Assembly: GCF_026168515.1 (NCBI RefSeq)
Contig: NZ_CP093443.1
Span: 3,038,001-3,102,000, forward strand
DNA length: 64,000 nucleotides
Direction of reading: 5' to 3'
Origin: Brevibacterium spongiae
Lineage (GTDB): Bacteria > Actinomycetota > Actinomycetes > Actinomycetales > Brevibacteriaceae
Position numbers and translations under genes: made by a program. A model generated the notes under the pieces. It saw nothing but the letters and a program-made list of their open reading frames with translations. It made no database searches and was not told the DNA's origin. Of the stretch, positions 44,966-57,621 are shown piece after piece; position 1 is the stretch's first letter; each line of letters opens with the position of its first letter.

Positions 44966-45212
44966 CTTTCTGGGTTTCCGAAGAGCCTATCTTCGAAGTC
45001 GTCAACTACGGACGTCGCCACCTCACCTGGGTCGACGCACTGCCTCCCCAGCGATGAAGCGGCAAGGGCGCTGTTCGCACTACGGGTGCATCATGTCGAA
45101 ATGCGCCGAGTGGTCTTCGTCACAAGAGGGTGTGTTGTCCAACATCGTGAGACGTTCCGGGGTGACCGTGGTGCTTCGCTGAGCATCGAGTCCCGGACCC
45201 CCGCATGCAGAA

Positions 45213-45248
45213 AGCCGCAATCCCTGCGTAGATGCAGGAACTGCGGCT
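45213..45248 (-). terminator. Hairpin after guaB
   Basis: AGCCGCA...CCCTGC (45213 onward) pairs with GCAGG...TGCGGCT (to 45248), a 15-base stem with two internal mismatches and a six-base loop. It is 50 bases after the guaB stop on its strand. Confidence 0.7.
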
Positions 45249-45297
45249 GAGTCCGAGGAAGGAACCCCACAGTCGTGTCAGAGAGTGCCCAAGGGCC

Positions 45298-46857
<1,560 letters not shown>

Positions 46858-46995
46858 TCAATGCTATCGGAGCGAGAGAGTTGACCGCTATGGGTTCAAG
46901 CACCGAGCACTGTGAGACTGGCTACACAGGCACTTGCGCTGAAATCAGCACGTCGACGTGCCTCGCACTGGATTCCGGTCCAGTAGCCTGGATCC

Positions 46996-47310
46996 ATGAT
47001 CAAGACGCCGGAGATCCGCATGTTTCCCAGCCACGGACGTCGCTGGCCGCTCTGGGGCGACGTGGAGCATGACGAACTGTGCCTCAAACCCTCTGACCTC
47101 GATCTTTCCGATGAGCTCACTCTGAACCTTCGAGCGCTACATGACTTCTGGGAACGCCATGACACCGGCCTCTGGACCACTCCGACAGCAACGGGGTGGG
47201 ACACAAACGAGAATATGCGAGTGTGGGAGCTGGCCGAGGCCGAAGCGAGGCGCCAACTGGTCGATGAGGTCGCTCAGTACGGCATCACTGTCGAGCACAG
47301 AGACGACTGA
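46996..47310 (+). CDS. Hypothetical protein, 104 aa
   Basis: Soluble, acidic protein with no recognised family. FPSHGRRWPLWGDVEHDEL and LHDFWERHDTGLW are Trp-rich segments. No ribosome-binding site precedes the ATG, but TAGCCT lies eight bases upstream and could be a -10 for a leaderless transcript. Coding-like codon use supports it. Confidence 0.6.
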   Translation: MIKTPEIRMFPSHGRRWPLWGDVEHDELCLKPSDLDLSDELTLNLRALHDFWERHDTGLWTTPTATGWDTNENMRVWELAEAEARRQLVDEVAQYGITVEHRDD

Positions 47311-47378
47311 CTCCGTCTCGCGGTCCACGCCGCACTTGCTCAACGGCTCAGATCGCTGCAGCCCGAAAGCTCCCGAAC

Positions 47379-48041
47379 CTACCGCCCCTCCCCCACGGAC
47401 CTGGCCAGGTCGAGGGTTGAGGCTTCGGAGTCGTCGAGGTGGATGCGCAGCAGGCCCTCGGCACCCTGCCGGTCGCCGGACTTCATCTTCTCGAGGATGT
47501 CTCGGTGCGGGTTGGCCCAGTGCGAGTGGTACTTGCCCGGCTCCGGCGACCGCGAGAACGTCGTCGACAGCCGGGCCATGAGATTGAGGTAGAACTCGTC
47601 GAGCAGCGGGGAGCCCAGCAGACCGACGATGGCCCGGTGGAACGAGGCCGAATGTTCCTGTGCGTCGGTCCAGGTCTCATTCTTCGGTGCGGTCTCGGCG
47701 CGGACGACGGAGGCTTCGACGGCGGCCATCGCCTCGTCGGTGGCGTCCTGGGATTCCTGGACGGCGCGGATCTCGAAAACTCGACGCGCACGGTAGAGGT
47801 CTTTGAGTTCGTCGAGGCCGAAGGTGGACACGAAGAATCCGCGGTTGGGCTCTTGGGTGAGCAGCCCGGCGTGGCGCAGCAGGCTCAGAGATTCGCGGGC
47901 AGTGTTGCGCGAAACGTTGAATTCCTTGGCCAGGGCACCGTCGCGGACGGGGCTTCCCGCGGGGTATTCACCGTTGGTGATGCGGGTGCGGACAAGGGCG
48001 ACGATCGCCTCTGACGTGCAGCCGGGGGAACGTGGACTCAT
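47379..48041 (-). CDS. GntR-family (FadR subfamily) transcriptional regulator
   Basis: 220 aa. The N-terminal winged helix has VRDGALAKEFNVSRNTARESLSLL. The C-terminal FCD all-helical domain has DLYRARRVFEIRAV and metal-binding His positions in ASFHRAIV and HRDIL. Its target is unknown; no metabolic gene is directly divergent. It lies 9 bases downstream of the RluA-family gene and may be cotranscribed with it. Confidence 0.9.
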   Translation of the reverse strand: MSPRSPGCTSEAIVALVRTRITNGEYPAGSPVRDGALAKEFNVSRNTARESLSLLRHAGLLTQEPNRGFFVSTFGLDELKDLYRARRVFEIRAVQESQDATDEAMAAVEASVVRAETAPKNETWTDAQEHSASFHRAIVGLLGSPLLDEFYLNLMARLSTTFSRSPEPGKYHSHWANPHRDILEKMKSGDRQGAEGLLRIHLDDSEASTLDLARSVGEGR

Positions 48042-48050
48042 GACACCAGG

Positions 48051-49100
48051 CTACCGTGTCCCGCCTGATTCGGCGCTGAATGCGGTCGGATCGAGCTCGA
48101 GCCCGGTGCTGAAATGGCGGGGTTCACCTGTCAGTGGATCGTCGAAGGCGATCTCCGCGGCCAGCAGCTGCAGCGGTGAGCTGAAGTCGTATGGATCCGG
48201 TGCGATGTCGACCGGATAGACCGGATCGCCGAGGATGGGCAGCCCGAGCGCGTTCATGTGCACTCGCAGCTGGTGGGTCTTGCCCGTGAACGGTTCGAGT
48301 TCGTATTCGGCAACCCCTCGCCGAGGCGGCCCGACCGTATTCGTCGACCGACCGGGCCCCTCCCCCGCGGGCACTCCCGCGGTGCAGTCCGTCGGTCCCC
48401 CATCTACGGCGGAGGTGCGGAGCAACCGGATCCGGCTGATCGCGTTCGCCTCCCCCTCGACCTCGAGGACCTGCCGTCCACCGACGGGCTTGATCAGGCG
48501 AGATCTCCGCTCAAGCGGAAACTCCATGTCTGACGGTGGTGCCGACGCCAGGGCCCGGTAGGTCTTGTCGACCTTGCGATCTTGGAACAGACGCTGATAA
48601 CGGCCGCGGGTCTCGGTGCGTTTGGACAGGACGAGGAGGCCTGCGGTGATCCGGTCGAGACGATGGATGGCGACGAGATCGGGTTGGTCGAGGTCGACAC
48701 GCAGCCGGGTGACGACACATTCGCGGACGAATCGGCCGTTCGGGGTGCTGGCGAGGAAATGAGGTTTGTCGACGACGAGGAGGTCGTCGTCCTCGAAGAC
48801 GATGCCGACTTCGAACGGGATCCGCTCTTCGGGCGGGACCGGGCGATGGAAGAAGTAGAACCCGCCGGGGATGACCGGATCGTCCCAGGCGACGGGCAGG
48901 CCCGCCTCGTCGCGCATGTCCCCATCGGTCAGCAGCGCCCGTCGGGATTCGGGGGCCGCCTCAGGGAACTCGGTTTCGAGCCAGGCCCCGATCGTGGCGG
49001 GAACGGGCAGATGATTCTTCGCGTGGGTGGCCTTCCCACCTGGGGCGCGCAGGGCGGTCGCCGAGATTCCCTCTCGAGGCGGAAGCGGGCTGCGGGGCAT
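48051..49100 (-). CDS. RluA-family pseudouridine synthase
   Basis: 349 aa. Catalytic motif HRLDRITAGLLVLSK with the nucleophilic Asp; VDKPHFLASTP and HQLRVHMNALGLPILGDPVY are the other RluA blocks. The N-terminal region resembles the S4-like part of long actinobacterial members. A Gly/Thr/Pro-rich insert interrupts the domain near residues 235-265. The RNA target cannot be told from sequence. Confidence 0.9.
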   Translation of the reverse strand: MPRSPLPPREGISATALRAPGGKATHAKNHLPVPATIGAWLETEFPEAAPESRRALLTDGDMRDEAGLPVAWDDPVIPGGFYFFHRPVPPEERIPFEVGIVFEDDDLLVVDKPHFLASTPNGRFVRECVVTRLRVDLDQPDLVAIHRLDRITAGLLVLSKRTETRGRYQRLFQDRKVDKTYRALASAPPSDMEFPLERRSRLIKPVGGRQVLEVEGEANAISRIRLLRTSAVDGGPTDCTAGVPAGEGPGRSTNTVGPPRRGVAEYELEPFTGKTHQLRVHMNALGLPILGDPVYPVDIAPDPYDFSSPLQLLAAEIAFDDPLTGEPRHFSTGLELDPTAFSAESGGTR

Positions 49101-49255
49101 TGGCCCAGTCTATGCGGTGCCGCCTTCGGTCCGGTCGCGGATGTGCAGGCGCACAACCGCACGAGGTCTGCCGCAAACCGCAGATTGATGGCGGATTCCG
49201 CAAAACTCCGAGACGCCTTCGATTTCCCGACGAATGAGCACCTATGGTGGGATAC

Positions 49256-49708
49256 ATGGACCGCACCGAGCTCACGCAGGACTTCCTCTGCGAGAAGGTC
49301 GTCACGCCGATCGTTCTCGCGATGTTCGCCAATTATGAGTGGGACAGTATCGCGATGCTCCACGACCCCGATGACGATCGTCGTCTCATCGCGAGGGTCG
49401 TCGTCGCCGGTGAAGCTGTCGAAGTCCTCCTCGATTTCCCGGGCAACGAGGAGAGCCTCTATGACATGCAGGAGCGGCTCTTCGACGAGTTCAGGGCATT
49501 CATCGACCGGTCCGAATTCGGTGCGCGTCGCACTCCGGACTGGCAGGCCGATACGTTCAATGCCGAACGCACTCCGGCCGCGGTGACCCGCACTCCCCGA
49601 CCGGACTTCTTGGCCCCGTCGGAGTGCACGAAGCGTCGCCTCCGCTACAAGGGCCGGGTCATGCGCGTCGACCGCCGCCGCTGCGTCTCCGCTCACCGTC
49701 GCAGCTGA
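49256..49708 (+). CDS. Hypothetical protein, 150 aa
   Basis: Start chosen at ATG 49256 (GGTGGGA upstream); 49244 is an alternative. The acidic N-terminal half (TELTQDFLCEKVVTPIVLAMF, LLDFPGNEESLYDMQERLFDEF) looks structured. The basic Arg-rich C-terminal half (RRLRYKGRVMRVDRRR) could contact nucleic acid. No family recognised. Confidence 0.65.
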   Translation: MDRTELTQDFLCEKVVTPIVLAMFANYEWDSIAMLHDPDDDRRLIARVVVAGEAVEVLLDFPGNEESLYDMQERLFDEFRAFIDRSEFGARRTPDWQADTFNAERTPAAVTRTPRPDFLAPSECTKRRLRYKGRVMRVDRRRCVSAHRRS

Positions 49709-49840
49709 GGTCAGGAACTCTGTACGGCGCCGCCGGCCTGTGCCGCGTCATTCGCAGGAGCAGGATCTGCAGCGGCGGAACCTGGCTGCGCATCTGATTG
49801 CGGCTCCTCGCTGCTCTGGTGCCCATTCAGTGAGCTGCAC

Positions 49841-50518
49841 TCACTTCCTCAGCCTGCGTCGTTGTCGGAAGTTCGGGCCCCGTGCGATGAATGCCCCCGA
49901 CCCGATGCTGCCGCGGACTCGGATGGTGGGGTGCCCTTCCTGCGCGGTCTCATTGGCCTTGAACGTGGTGACGGAGATCGGGCTTCGTGCGAGACCAGTG
50001 GAGTCGACTCCCCAGCTGTCGGGCACGATGAGCTTGAGGGTGCCGGTGCGGGCCGCGACGTCGATGTCGATGATCTCGAGGTCGGTGATCACTTCGAGGA
50101 AGTTGAGTTCGAGCAGCACTCCCGCGGGTTCGCAGCGCAGATACGGTTTGACCGGCCAGCGACCCTGCCTGGTGAGGCCTGTCCACGGCGAGCGCAGGAC
50201 CTCGCGGTTGCCGGGTAACTCTCCTGCGTGGGTTTCTGGTGTCACACCCTCCCGTGCTCCGCTGAGCTCGATCGTTGAACGCTCCGATGGCAGCTCTGTG
50301 ACGATGTCAGCGAGGACGCGATCAAGGTCGTCGGGGAATCGCGCGATGGCAATGAGTTCCATGCGGTCATCGAGTTCCTCGACAGTGATCCGTCCTTCGC
50401 CGGCCGCGGTCCTCAGGACCTCGATGGCGGCATCGCGTTCGACGTCGCCGATGCGCAGGCGGTTGCCTGCGCGGTCACGGTCGTCACGGCAGTCAGGTTC
50501 GCCATCGTCCTCAGGCAC
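49841..50518 (-). CDS. DUF1707 domain protein with LiaF-like C-terminus
   Basis: 225 aa. LRIGDVERDAAIEVLRTAAGEGRITVEELDDRME is the DUF1707 (SHOCT-like) domain. The C-terminal 100 residues have the repeated beta-strand pattern of cell-wall-active-antibiotic-response proteins (DLEIIDIDVAARTGTLKLIVPDSWGV). No membrane segment. Role unknown, possibly envelope-stress related. Confidence 0.82.
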   Translation of the reverse strand: MPEDDGEPDCRDDRDRAGNRLRIGDVERDAAIEVLRTAAGEGRITVEELDDRMELIAIARFPDDLDRVLADIVTELPSERSTIELSGAREGVTPETHAGELPGNREVLRSPWTGLTRQGRWPVKPYLRCEPAGVLLELNFLEVITDLEIIDIDVAARTGTLKLIVPDSWGVDSTGLARSPISVTTFKANETAQEGHPTIRVRGSIGSGAFIARGPNFRQRRRLRK

Positions 50519-50593
50519 GTTCGTCTCCCCTCCGCGGAAGTCCCGACACTACCAGTTCCGCCTCAGCGAGGACCGTCCCGCGGTCCCCGAACT

Positions 50594-52015
50594 TCACACG
50601 GTCTCGAGGGCCTGGACGGGGCTGATCGACGTCGCCGCACGGGCGGGTTCGCGGCTGGCGGCGAAGACGGCGGCTGTGCTTCCGAGGACGGCGGCGACGA
50701 TGACCCACCACGGCACGGACGGGGCGAAGAATCCCAGCAGGGGCGACAGCAGCGTCAGCGCGCCGAACCAGCCGTAGACGATGCCCAGCGGAACGGCGAC
50801 CACGCATGCCGTCACGCTCAGCTGCAGACCTTCGGCGGCGATCATGCGGCGCACGCGCTTCGGGGTCTGGCCGAGCGCCATGAGCAGGCCGATCTCCTGG
50901 GTGCGCTGCCGCACGGAGAGCATGAGGGTGTTCGCGACGCCGATGACGGCGATGACCACGGAGAAGAGGATGAGGCCGAGGAAGAAGAGCATCGTCTTGT
51001 CGATCACCGACGCGAGCACGTCTTCCATGCCGCCCCAGCCCTCGGCACCGAGCGAGTGCGCGTAGTCCAGCATCTGGTTGCGGAATGTGGTCATCGCGGT
51101 GGCGAACATGACGATGAGGGTGATGCCGATGACCAGCCCGATGACGGTGCGGGCATTGCGCGTGGGGTGGCGGGCGATCGTCGTTGCCGCCAGACGGGCG
51201 ACCGCGGTGCGCCCAAGCAGTCGGCCGACGAGCCCTTGGATCGGCGGCAGGATCCACGGGTGACCGACGACGATGCCGACGAAGGTGAGCACCGAGCCGA
51301 GCGCGACGATGAAGACGCCCATGATGCTCACCCGGTGATCATAGGCACCGACGGCTGTGCTGATGAGGAACGTGAGCCCCATGGACAGCAGGACGAGGGT
51401 GGCAGCCAGCTCGCCCAGCGAGGCGCGGGCATCCTCCGGCCGACGCTCGACCGCCTGCGAGGTCGCTTCGATCGGCGAGATCCCCGTGATCCGACGCGCC
51501 CCCAGATACGCCGACAGCCAGGTCACGACGATGGTGGCAAACGCGGGAACGGCCATGAGCGGCGTGATGAGGGCGACGGGCTCGCTGATCCGCTCGCCGA
51601 GGTAGCGCAGAGTCGCCTGCGCCAGAGCGGTCGACGCGGCGAAGGCGAGGACGGCGGAGGGAAAGGAGATGAGCAGGCCCTCCACCGAGGCGGCCCGTCG
51701 CAGCCGTTTCGAGGACGCCCCGATGAGGCGAAGCAGGGCCAGCTGACGGCTGCGGCCGGCGATGATGATCGAAAAGGTATTGGCGATGACGAGCGCTGAG
51801 ACGAAGAGTGCGATGAGGAAGAAAGTGAACCCAACGACCCGGAGCAGGTTCTGCGCATTGTCGGATTCGGCGACCATCCTCTCCGCGGACAGCCATGCCG
51901 TGAGAATGGCGATGCCCTGCATGATTGCGGTGCCGAAGAGGGCGGCGATGAAGACGACGAGGACACTGGGAAAGAACTGCCGAGGATTGGATCGGATCTC
52001 ACGCAGCGGGTTCAT
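50594..52015 (-). CDS. FtsX/MacB-like ABC transporter permease
   Basis: 473 aa with about eight membrane helices arranged as two FtsX-like units. Each unit has the coupling segment: RSRQLALLRLIGASSKRLRR and RTQEIGLLMALGQTPKRVRR. The large extracytoplasmic domain of MacB is missing. Partner of the ATPase just upstream (start overlaps its stop by four bases). Likely lipid, peptide or drug export. Confidence 0.9.
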   Translation of the reverse strand: MNPLREIRSNPRQFFPSVLVVFIAALFGTAIMQGIAILTAWLSAERMVAESDNAQNLLRVVGFTFFLIALFVSALVIANTFSIIIAGRSRQLALLRLIGASSKRLRRAASVEGLLISFPSAVLAFAASTALAQATLRYLGERISEPVALITPLMAVPAFATIVVTWLSAYLGARRITGISPIEATSQAVERRPEDARASLGELAATLVLLSMGLTFLISTAVGAYDHRVSIMGVFIVALGSVLTFVGIVVGHPWILPPIQGLVGRLLGRTAVARLAATTIARHPTRNARTVIGLVIGITLIVMFATAMTTFRNQMLDYAHSLGAEGWGGMEDVLASVIDKTMLFFLGLILFSVVIAVIGVANTLMLSVRQRTQEIGLLMALGQTPKRVRRMIAAEGLQLSVTACVVAVPLGIVYGWFGALTLLSPLLGFFAPSVPWWVIVAAVLGSTAAVFAASREPARAATSISPVQALETV

Positions 52016-52788
52016 CGGTTCACCACAGAGTCGGCGCGTTCGTCGAGTTCGAGCATCACCTGCGCGATCGCTTCGGCGGTGATCCCCTCGTTGAGCTCGG
52101 TGACCGGTGTGCCATCGGCGATGAAGATGACGCGGTCAGCGTGGGCGGCGACGATCGGGTCGTGGGTGACGAGGACGATCGATTGGCCGAACTCGGCGAC
52201 AGCCTCGGTGAGGATCGACATGACTTCGCGCCCCGATCTGGCGTCGAGGTTGCCGGTCGGCTCATCGGCGAAGAGGATGTCGGGGCGGGTCGCGAGTGCC
52301 CGCGCGATGGCGGTGCGCTGCTGCTGACCGCCGGAGAGTTCGTTGGGCCGGTGCTTGAGTCGGTCCGCGAGGCCGAGCCGCCCGACGATGGTGGAGATCC
52401 AGGCGCGTTCCTCGGCGTTCGGCTTGCGGTCGTCGAGTTCGAACGGCAGCCGGACGTTCTCTTTGACGCTGAGAGTCGGCACGAGGTTGAACGCTTGGAA
52501 GACGAACCCGATCCGACGCCTGCGCAGGGCGGTGAGCTCATCGTCGGACAGACCGGTGATCTTCCTTTCGCCGAGGTGGACGGTCCCGGAAGTGGGGCGG
52601 TCGAGTCCTGCGAGGACGTGCATGAGGGTCGACTTGCCTGAGCCGGAGGGTCCCATCACTGCGGTGAGTCGGGCCGGTGCGATATCGAGGCTGACCTGAT
52701 TGAGCGCGGTGACCGCGGCACCGGAGGAGTCGAAGACCTTCGAGACCTCACGGAGTCGGGCGATGGGCATCGGCAGGCCGGTAGTCAT
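52012..52788 (-). CDS. ABC transporter ATP-binding protein (LolD/MacB type)
   Basis: 258 aa. Walker A GPSGSGKSTLMH, signature LSGGQQQRTAIARAL, Walker B ILFADEPTGNLD, H-loop VTHDP. The ADEPTGNLD variant is typical of MacB/LolD ATPases that pair with FtsX-type permeases. First gene of the two-gene exporter. Confidence 0.93.
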   Translation of the reverse strand: MTTGLPMPIARLREVSKVFDSSGAAVTALNQVSLDIAPARLTAVMGPSGSGKSTLMHVLAGLDRPTSGTVHLGERKITGLSDDELTALRRRRIGFVFQAFNLVPTLSVKENVRLPFELDDRKPNAEERAWISTIVGRLGLADRLKHRPNELSGGQQQRTAIARALATRPDILFADEPTGNLDARSGREVMSILTEAVAEFGQSIVLVTHDPIVAAHADRVIFIADGTPVTELNEGITAEAIAQVMLELDERADSVVNR

Positions 52789-52989
52789 GGTGTCCCTCTA
52801 GCGTCGGTGCTATCTGTCTATTCCAGACTAACGACCATCGGCAGTCATCAACATGAAAACTGACTGACCAGTAGGTGAGAGGCACCTGGGCGGTGGGGTG
52901 GCTGCTCGCTGTCTGCGTTCTTCAGCCGCCCATCTCCTTGGGACCGCCCGTCCCTGTCGCCGCGGCTCGTGATGTGGTCCACTGAAGAC

Positions 52990-53394
52990 ATGACGCACCC
53001 TGCGCTCCATCTCTCCACACCCATCGACGCCTCCCCCGCCGAGGTCATCGCGTTCGCCGGTCATCCCGCGAACCTCCCGGCCTGGGCGGCAGGCCTGAGC
53101 AACGGCATCCGCGAGGAAGCGGGACGGTGGATCACGGATTCCCCGATGGGCGAGGTCGAGGTCCGGTTCGGCCCGCACGTCGATCTCGGCATCCTCGATC
53201 ACGATGTGCTCTTCCCCGACGGAACCGTGGTGCACAATCCGCTGCGCGTGCTTGCCAACGACACCGGCGCCGAGGTGGTCTTCACGCTCTTCCGTCTGCC
53301 GGGTGTCGATGACGCCGAGTTCGATCGGGACGCTGCCATGGTCCGTGCCGATCTCGAGCGCCTGCGTTCCCGGCTCGAGGGCAACGCGGCGTGA
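52990..53394 (+). CDS. SRPBCC family protein
   Basis: 134 aa from ATG 52990; the frame is open to 52969. LHLSTPIDASPAEVIAFAGHPANLPAWAAGLS is the N-terminal strand-helix of the Bet v1-like fold; GRWITDSPMGEVEVRF and AEVVFTLFRLPG are later strands. It is shorter than typical members. Ligand unknown. Confidence 0.75.
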   Translation: MTHPALHLSTPIDASPAEVIAFAGHPANLPAWAAGLSNGIREEAGRWITDSPMGEVEVRFGPHVDLGILDHDVLFPDGTVVHNPLRVLANDTGAEVVFTLFRLPGVDDAEFDRDAAMVRADLERLRSRLEGNAA

Positions 53395-53445
53395 GACTCA
53401 CCGCGCGTAAGCTCTGGGCCGGCGTGGCCGCCTCGGTGAGGGTGT

Positions 53446-55074
53446 TTACTCAATGGCTCCTGCAGGAGCCTGCGACCATTTCGTCTTGCGGACCGATTTC
53501 GAGGAGAGCTCACCAATGTGGCGAACAGCGGCCTTTGCGCCCCGTCGCACTCCACGTTTGAACTTCCGCTGCCAGCCGCGGACTCTGCGTGCCGCCCTGA
53601 CCGAGAGCATGCTGTCCTGCCGTTCGTGCCTGGCATTGCTGACTTCCAATGCTTGCGTTACTTCCTTCGCCTTCTGCCGGGCCACGGCCAGCTGACGGTC
53701 ACGTTTGGCTAGGAGCAGCCCGTACTCCTCAATTGCCGAGAGTCGAGCACGATTGGCGCTCGGCGCGGAGTCGAACCGATTGGCCAATTCGTCGGCATGG
53801 AAGAACCCGGGGGCAGGAACGGACGAGGCACTGGGTTTCTCACCCGAGTCAACGCCGATGGTGTGAGCGACGACGAAATCCCACCACTCTGCGTGCTCAG
53901 CACGACGACGTGCGGAGCTGTCCTTGAGCGCGGCTCTGAATTCATCGCGAGACTGCGACACCCCGACACCGGTCCGAACGATATCGTCGACCGACTCCAC
54001 GGGCAGAACAAACTGTTCCATCCCGACGTTTTCTGCGGCTCCGCGCATACGGATGGAGGAGTAGAGATTGGGCACGAGCGAGATGAAGGGAACGCCGGCA
54101 GCTCCAGCGAAGATTCCGGCGTGATAGCGCGTGCCGATGACGAACTCCGCTTCCTCCGTGAGCGCGACGAGCTCACGCGCGGTGAGCATCCTCGTGGATA
54201 TGACATTGCTGCGGCTGACCTCAGCGACAATTTGATCGTTGGTCAGTTGATCTCGGGTCGGCGCCGCCGGCGGCAGTCCCCCACCGTGGGGGACGAGGAG
54301 TAATGTGAGTCCGGTCTCCTCGCTCAGCTGCCGAGTGATGTCGACCAGATGCGCATGATAGTCCGCGTCCGAGAGCACCGGTGAGGACGCCTTCTCCGCA
54401 AAGCTCGCAACAATGAATGGCTCTTTCACGAGATCGGCGACGGCGTGACGATCCTCATCACGTGCCTCGAGCGAGAACGCGTCATCGACCTGTCTGCGAA
54501 TGACGGCGCGCTTGCCTCCGACTTCTTTGGCGAAGCGCGTAGTGTAGCTTTCTCTGCTGCCGAGGAACTCCGCGTCGGCGAGGAACTCGTACACGAGCTT
54601 GCGATCCTCGTCGTAGATGAGCGGTCCTAGCGTCTGACTGGTCAGAGCGTATGGTTTTCCGAAGAGCTTGGCCAGACGACCCAGGGTCACGCGTTCGTAG
54701 ATGTGATGAGCGAACATTGAGTTGAGGTTGCCGCCGCCAGCGATGAGGACGGCATCCGAATCTCGGATCGCTTCGATCACAGTACGTGCGGGATCGTTCG
54801 GTCTCAGACCCCCGCGGGCACCGTCCGATTCGGCGAAGGCGAGAACACGTTCCATCCGTGCGAGGTTCGGTTCCCTCTCGCGCTTGAAGCCGATGCGGGC
54901 GATGGTATCGACGCCGTACATCTCCGCCGCGTGCTGCGGGTCGCCGGCAATCAAGGTGATCTCGACCTCAGTGCGATCGCGCAACGCATCGATGGCGAGT
55001 TCGGTCATCGCCTCATCGCCGAGGTGGTAGAACCGACTCCAACCGACATCGCCGATCATCGTAATGCGTTTCAT
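53446..55074 (-). CDS. Polysaccharide pyruvyl transferase family protein
   Basis: 542 aa. The GT-B-like N-terminus has GDVGWSRFYHLGDEAMTELAIDAL; DAVLIAGGGNLNSMF and EFVIGTRYHAGIFAGAAGVPFISL are the CsaB/PS_pyruv_trans signatures. A C-terminal coiled coil and Arg/Lys-rich tail follow (about 440-542). It might add pyruvate ketals to cell-wall polysaccharide, but no glycan cluster surrounds it. Confidence 0.85.
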   Translation of the reverse strand: MKRITMIGDVGWSRFYHLGDEAMTELAIDALRDRTEVEITLIAGDPQHAAEMYGVDTIARIGFKREREPNLARMERVLAFAESDGARGGLRPNDPARTVIEAIRDSDAVLIAGGGNLNSMFAHHIYERVTLGRLAKLFGKPYALTSQTLGPLIYDEDRKLVYEFLADAEFLGSRESYTTRFAKEVGGKRAVIRRQVDDAFSLEARDEDRHAVADLVKEPFIVASFAEKASSPVLSDADYHAHLVDITRQLSEETGLTLLLVPHGGGLPPAAPTRDQLTNDQIVAEVSRSNVISTRMLTARELVALTEEAEFVIGTRYHAGIFAGAAGVPFISLVPNLYSSIRMRGAAENVGMEQFVLPVESVDDIVRTGVGVSQSRDEFRAALKDSSARRRAEHAEWWDFVVAHTIGVDSGEKPSASSVPAPGFFHADELANRFDSAPSANRARLSAIEEYGLLLAKRDRQLAVARQKAKEVTQALEVSNARHERQDSMLSVRAARRVRGWQRKFKRGVRRGAKAAVRHIGELSSKSVRKTKWSQAPAGAIE

Positions 55075-55183
55075 GTCTCCCTAGAATCTCCGCGAACCGT
55101 GTGCGAGGCGAGGCCTCCGCGACAGATTAGTGCCACGATGCCTCGGGAAGATGAATCGCACACTACGACCAAGTGAATGCACG

Positions 55184-55214
55184 AGTGGCCCGGAACATGC
55201 TGTTCCGGGCCACT
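55184..55214 (-). terminator. Intrinsic-terminator-like hairpin after groEL
   Basis: AGTGGCCCGGAACA (55184-55197) pairs perfectly with TGTTCCGGGCCACT (55201-55214) around a three-base loop. It is 38 bases downstream of the groEL stop. There is no long T-run; strong stem. Confidence 0.8.
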
Positions 55215-55251
55215 TGTGTGGTTCAGAGTCGACTCAGATCGAGCGGATCGC

Positions 55252-56871
<1,620 letters not shown>

Positions 56872-56880
56872 TCAGGGGAT

Positions 56881-57174
56881 TCAGCCGATGACTGCGAGCA
56901 CGTCGCGAGCCGAAAGCACGAGGAACTCTTCGCCTGCGTACTTGACTTCGGTGCCTCCGTACTTGGAGTAGATGACCTTGTCGCCGACGGCGACGTCGAC
57001 CGGCACGCGGTTTCCGTTATCAGCAACGCGGCCGGGGCCCACTGCGACAACTTCGCCTTCCTGAGGCTTTTCCTTGGCGGTTTCGGGAATGACCAGACCA
57101 CTGGCGGTAGTCTGCTCTGCTTCGACCTGACGGATGACAATCCGATCTTCGAGTGGCTTGATGGAGACCGACAT
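56881..57174 (-). CDS. groES: Co-chaperonin GroES
   Basis: 97 aa. [36 protein letters not shown] contains the mobile loop (TTASGLVIP); [24 protein letters not shown] is the C-terminal barrel. First gene of groES-groEL; GAAGGGAGAG lies nine bases upstream. Two CIRCE elements precede it. Confidence 0.98.
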   Translation of the reverse strand: MSVSIKPLEDRIVIRQVEAEQTTASGLVIPETAKEKPQEGEVVAVGPGRVADNGNRVPVDVAVGDKVIYSKYGGTEVKYAGEEFLVLSARDVLAVIG

Positions 57175-57282
57175 TTCGGGCTCTCTCCCTTCGCTGGGTT
57201 CTATTTCATCGAGTCAGACGGCGGCTGCTGCCATGAACCTCTCGTCGTCGCGGGTGCCGAGCGATTCGACCGTCTCATGAAA

Positions 57283-57309
57283 CTGGCACTCAATGAGTGC
57301 TAGTGCTAA
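57283..57309 (-). promoter_or_regulatory. CIRCE element 1 (degenerate)
   Basis: On the minus strand TTAGCACTA-N9-GAGTGCCAG matches TTAGCACTC-N9-GAGTGCTAA at 15 of 18 arm positions. It overlaps a second, N3-spaced CTGGCACTC/GAGTGCTAG dyad on the plus strand. HrcA-binding site of groES-groEL. Confidence 0.8.
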
Positions 57310-57328
57310 TTCTGACTCTAGAACGGCT

Positions 57329-57355
57329 TTAGCACTCGGTCAACTTGAGTGCCAA
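57329..57355. promoter_or_regulatory. CIRCE element 2
   Basis: TTAGCACTC-N9-GAGTGCCAA differs from the CIRCE consensus at one position. It lies 155 bases before the groES start; its left arm starts 20 bases after the end of CIRCE 1. HrcA represses through such sites until heat shock. Confidence 0.92.
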
Positions 57356-57518
57356 CAATTCGTCATGCTCTGGGCGAAAGTTCAGATTGGGGCCCTGGCC
57401 GGCTCCGTCGGAGGCGAAGCCGGCCACCTGCGGAGGCGAGTTGCGGACGCTGCGTGCGGGATTCAAGGCCCGATTCCAACACGAAGTGTCCGGAACTCCA
57501 TGACTCGGCTGCCAAAAA

Positions 57519-57554
57519 GCGTGGGCCCCGAGGATTTCTCCTCGGGGCCCACGC
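57519..57554 (-). terminator. Intrinsic terminator of rpfB
   Basis: A 16-bp perfect stem (GCGTGGGCCCCGAGGA, 57519-57534, with its complement at 57539-57554) has a four-base loop. On the minus strand it is followed by TTTTT. It lies 68 bases past the rpfB stop. Confidence 0.92.
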
Positions 57555-57621
57555 TCCTTGCTGACCGCCTCAGCTCAGTTGTCGATATCTGTTGTCAACG
57601 GCGGCCAGAGTTCACTGCAGA

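Larger units (their letters stand above)
44900..45297. other. Spacer between the siderophore operon and guaB
   Basis: About 400 bases holding the iron box and siderophore promoter at the left and the guaB terminator hairpin at the right. A plus-strand frame across it (44823-45182) has no coding character. Nothing else is seen. Confidence 0.6.
57175..57621. other. Spacer between groES and rpfB
   Basis: Roughly 450 bases that contain the two CIRCE elements near groES and the rpfB terminator (57519-57554). Plus-strand frames crossing it (such as 57293-58009) are antisense artefacts of rpfB. Actinobacterial rpfB is often followed by rsmA/ksgA; that gene is absent here. Confidence 0.6.
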
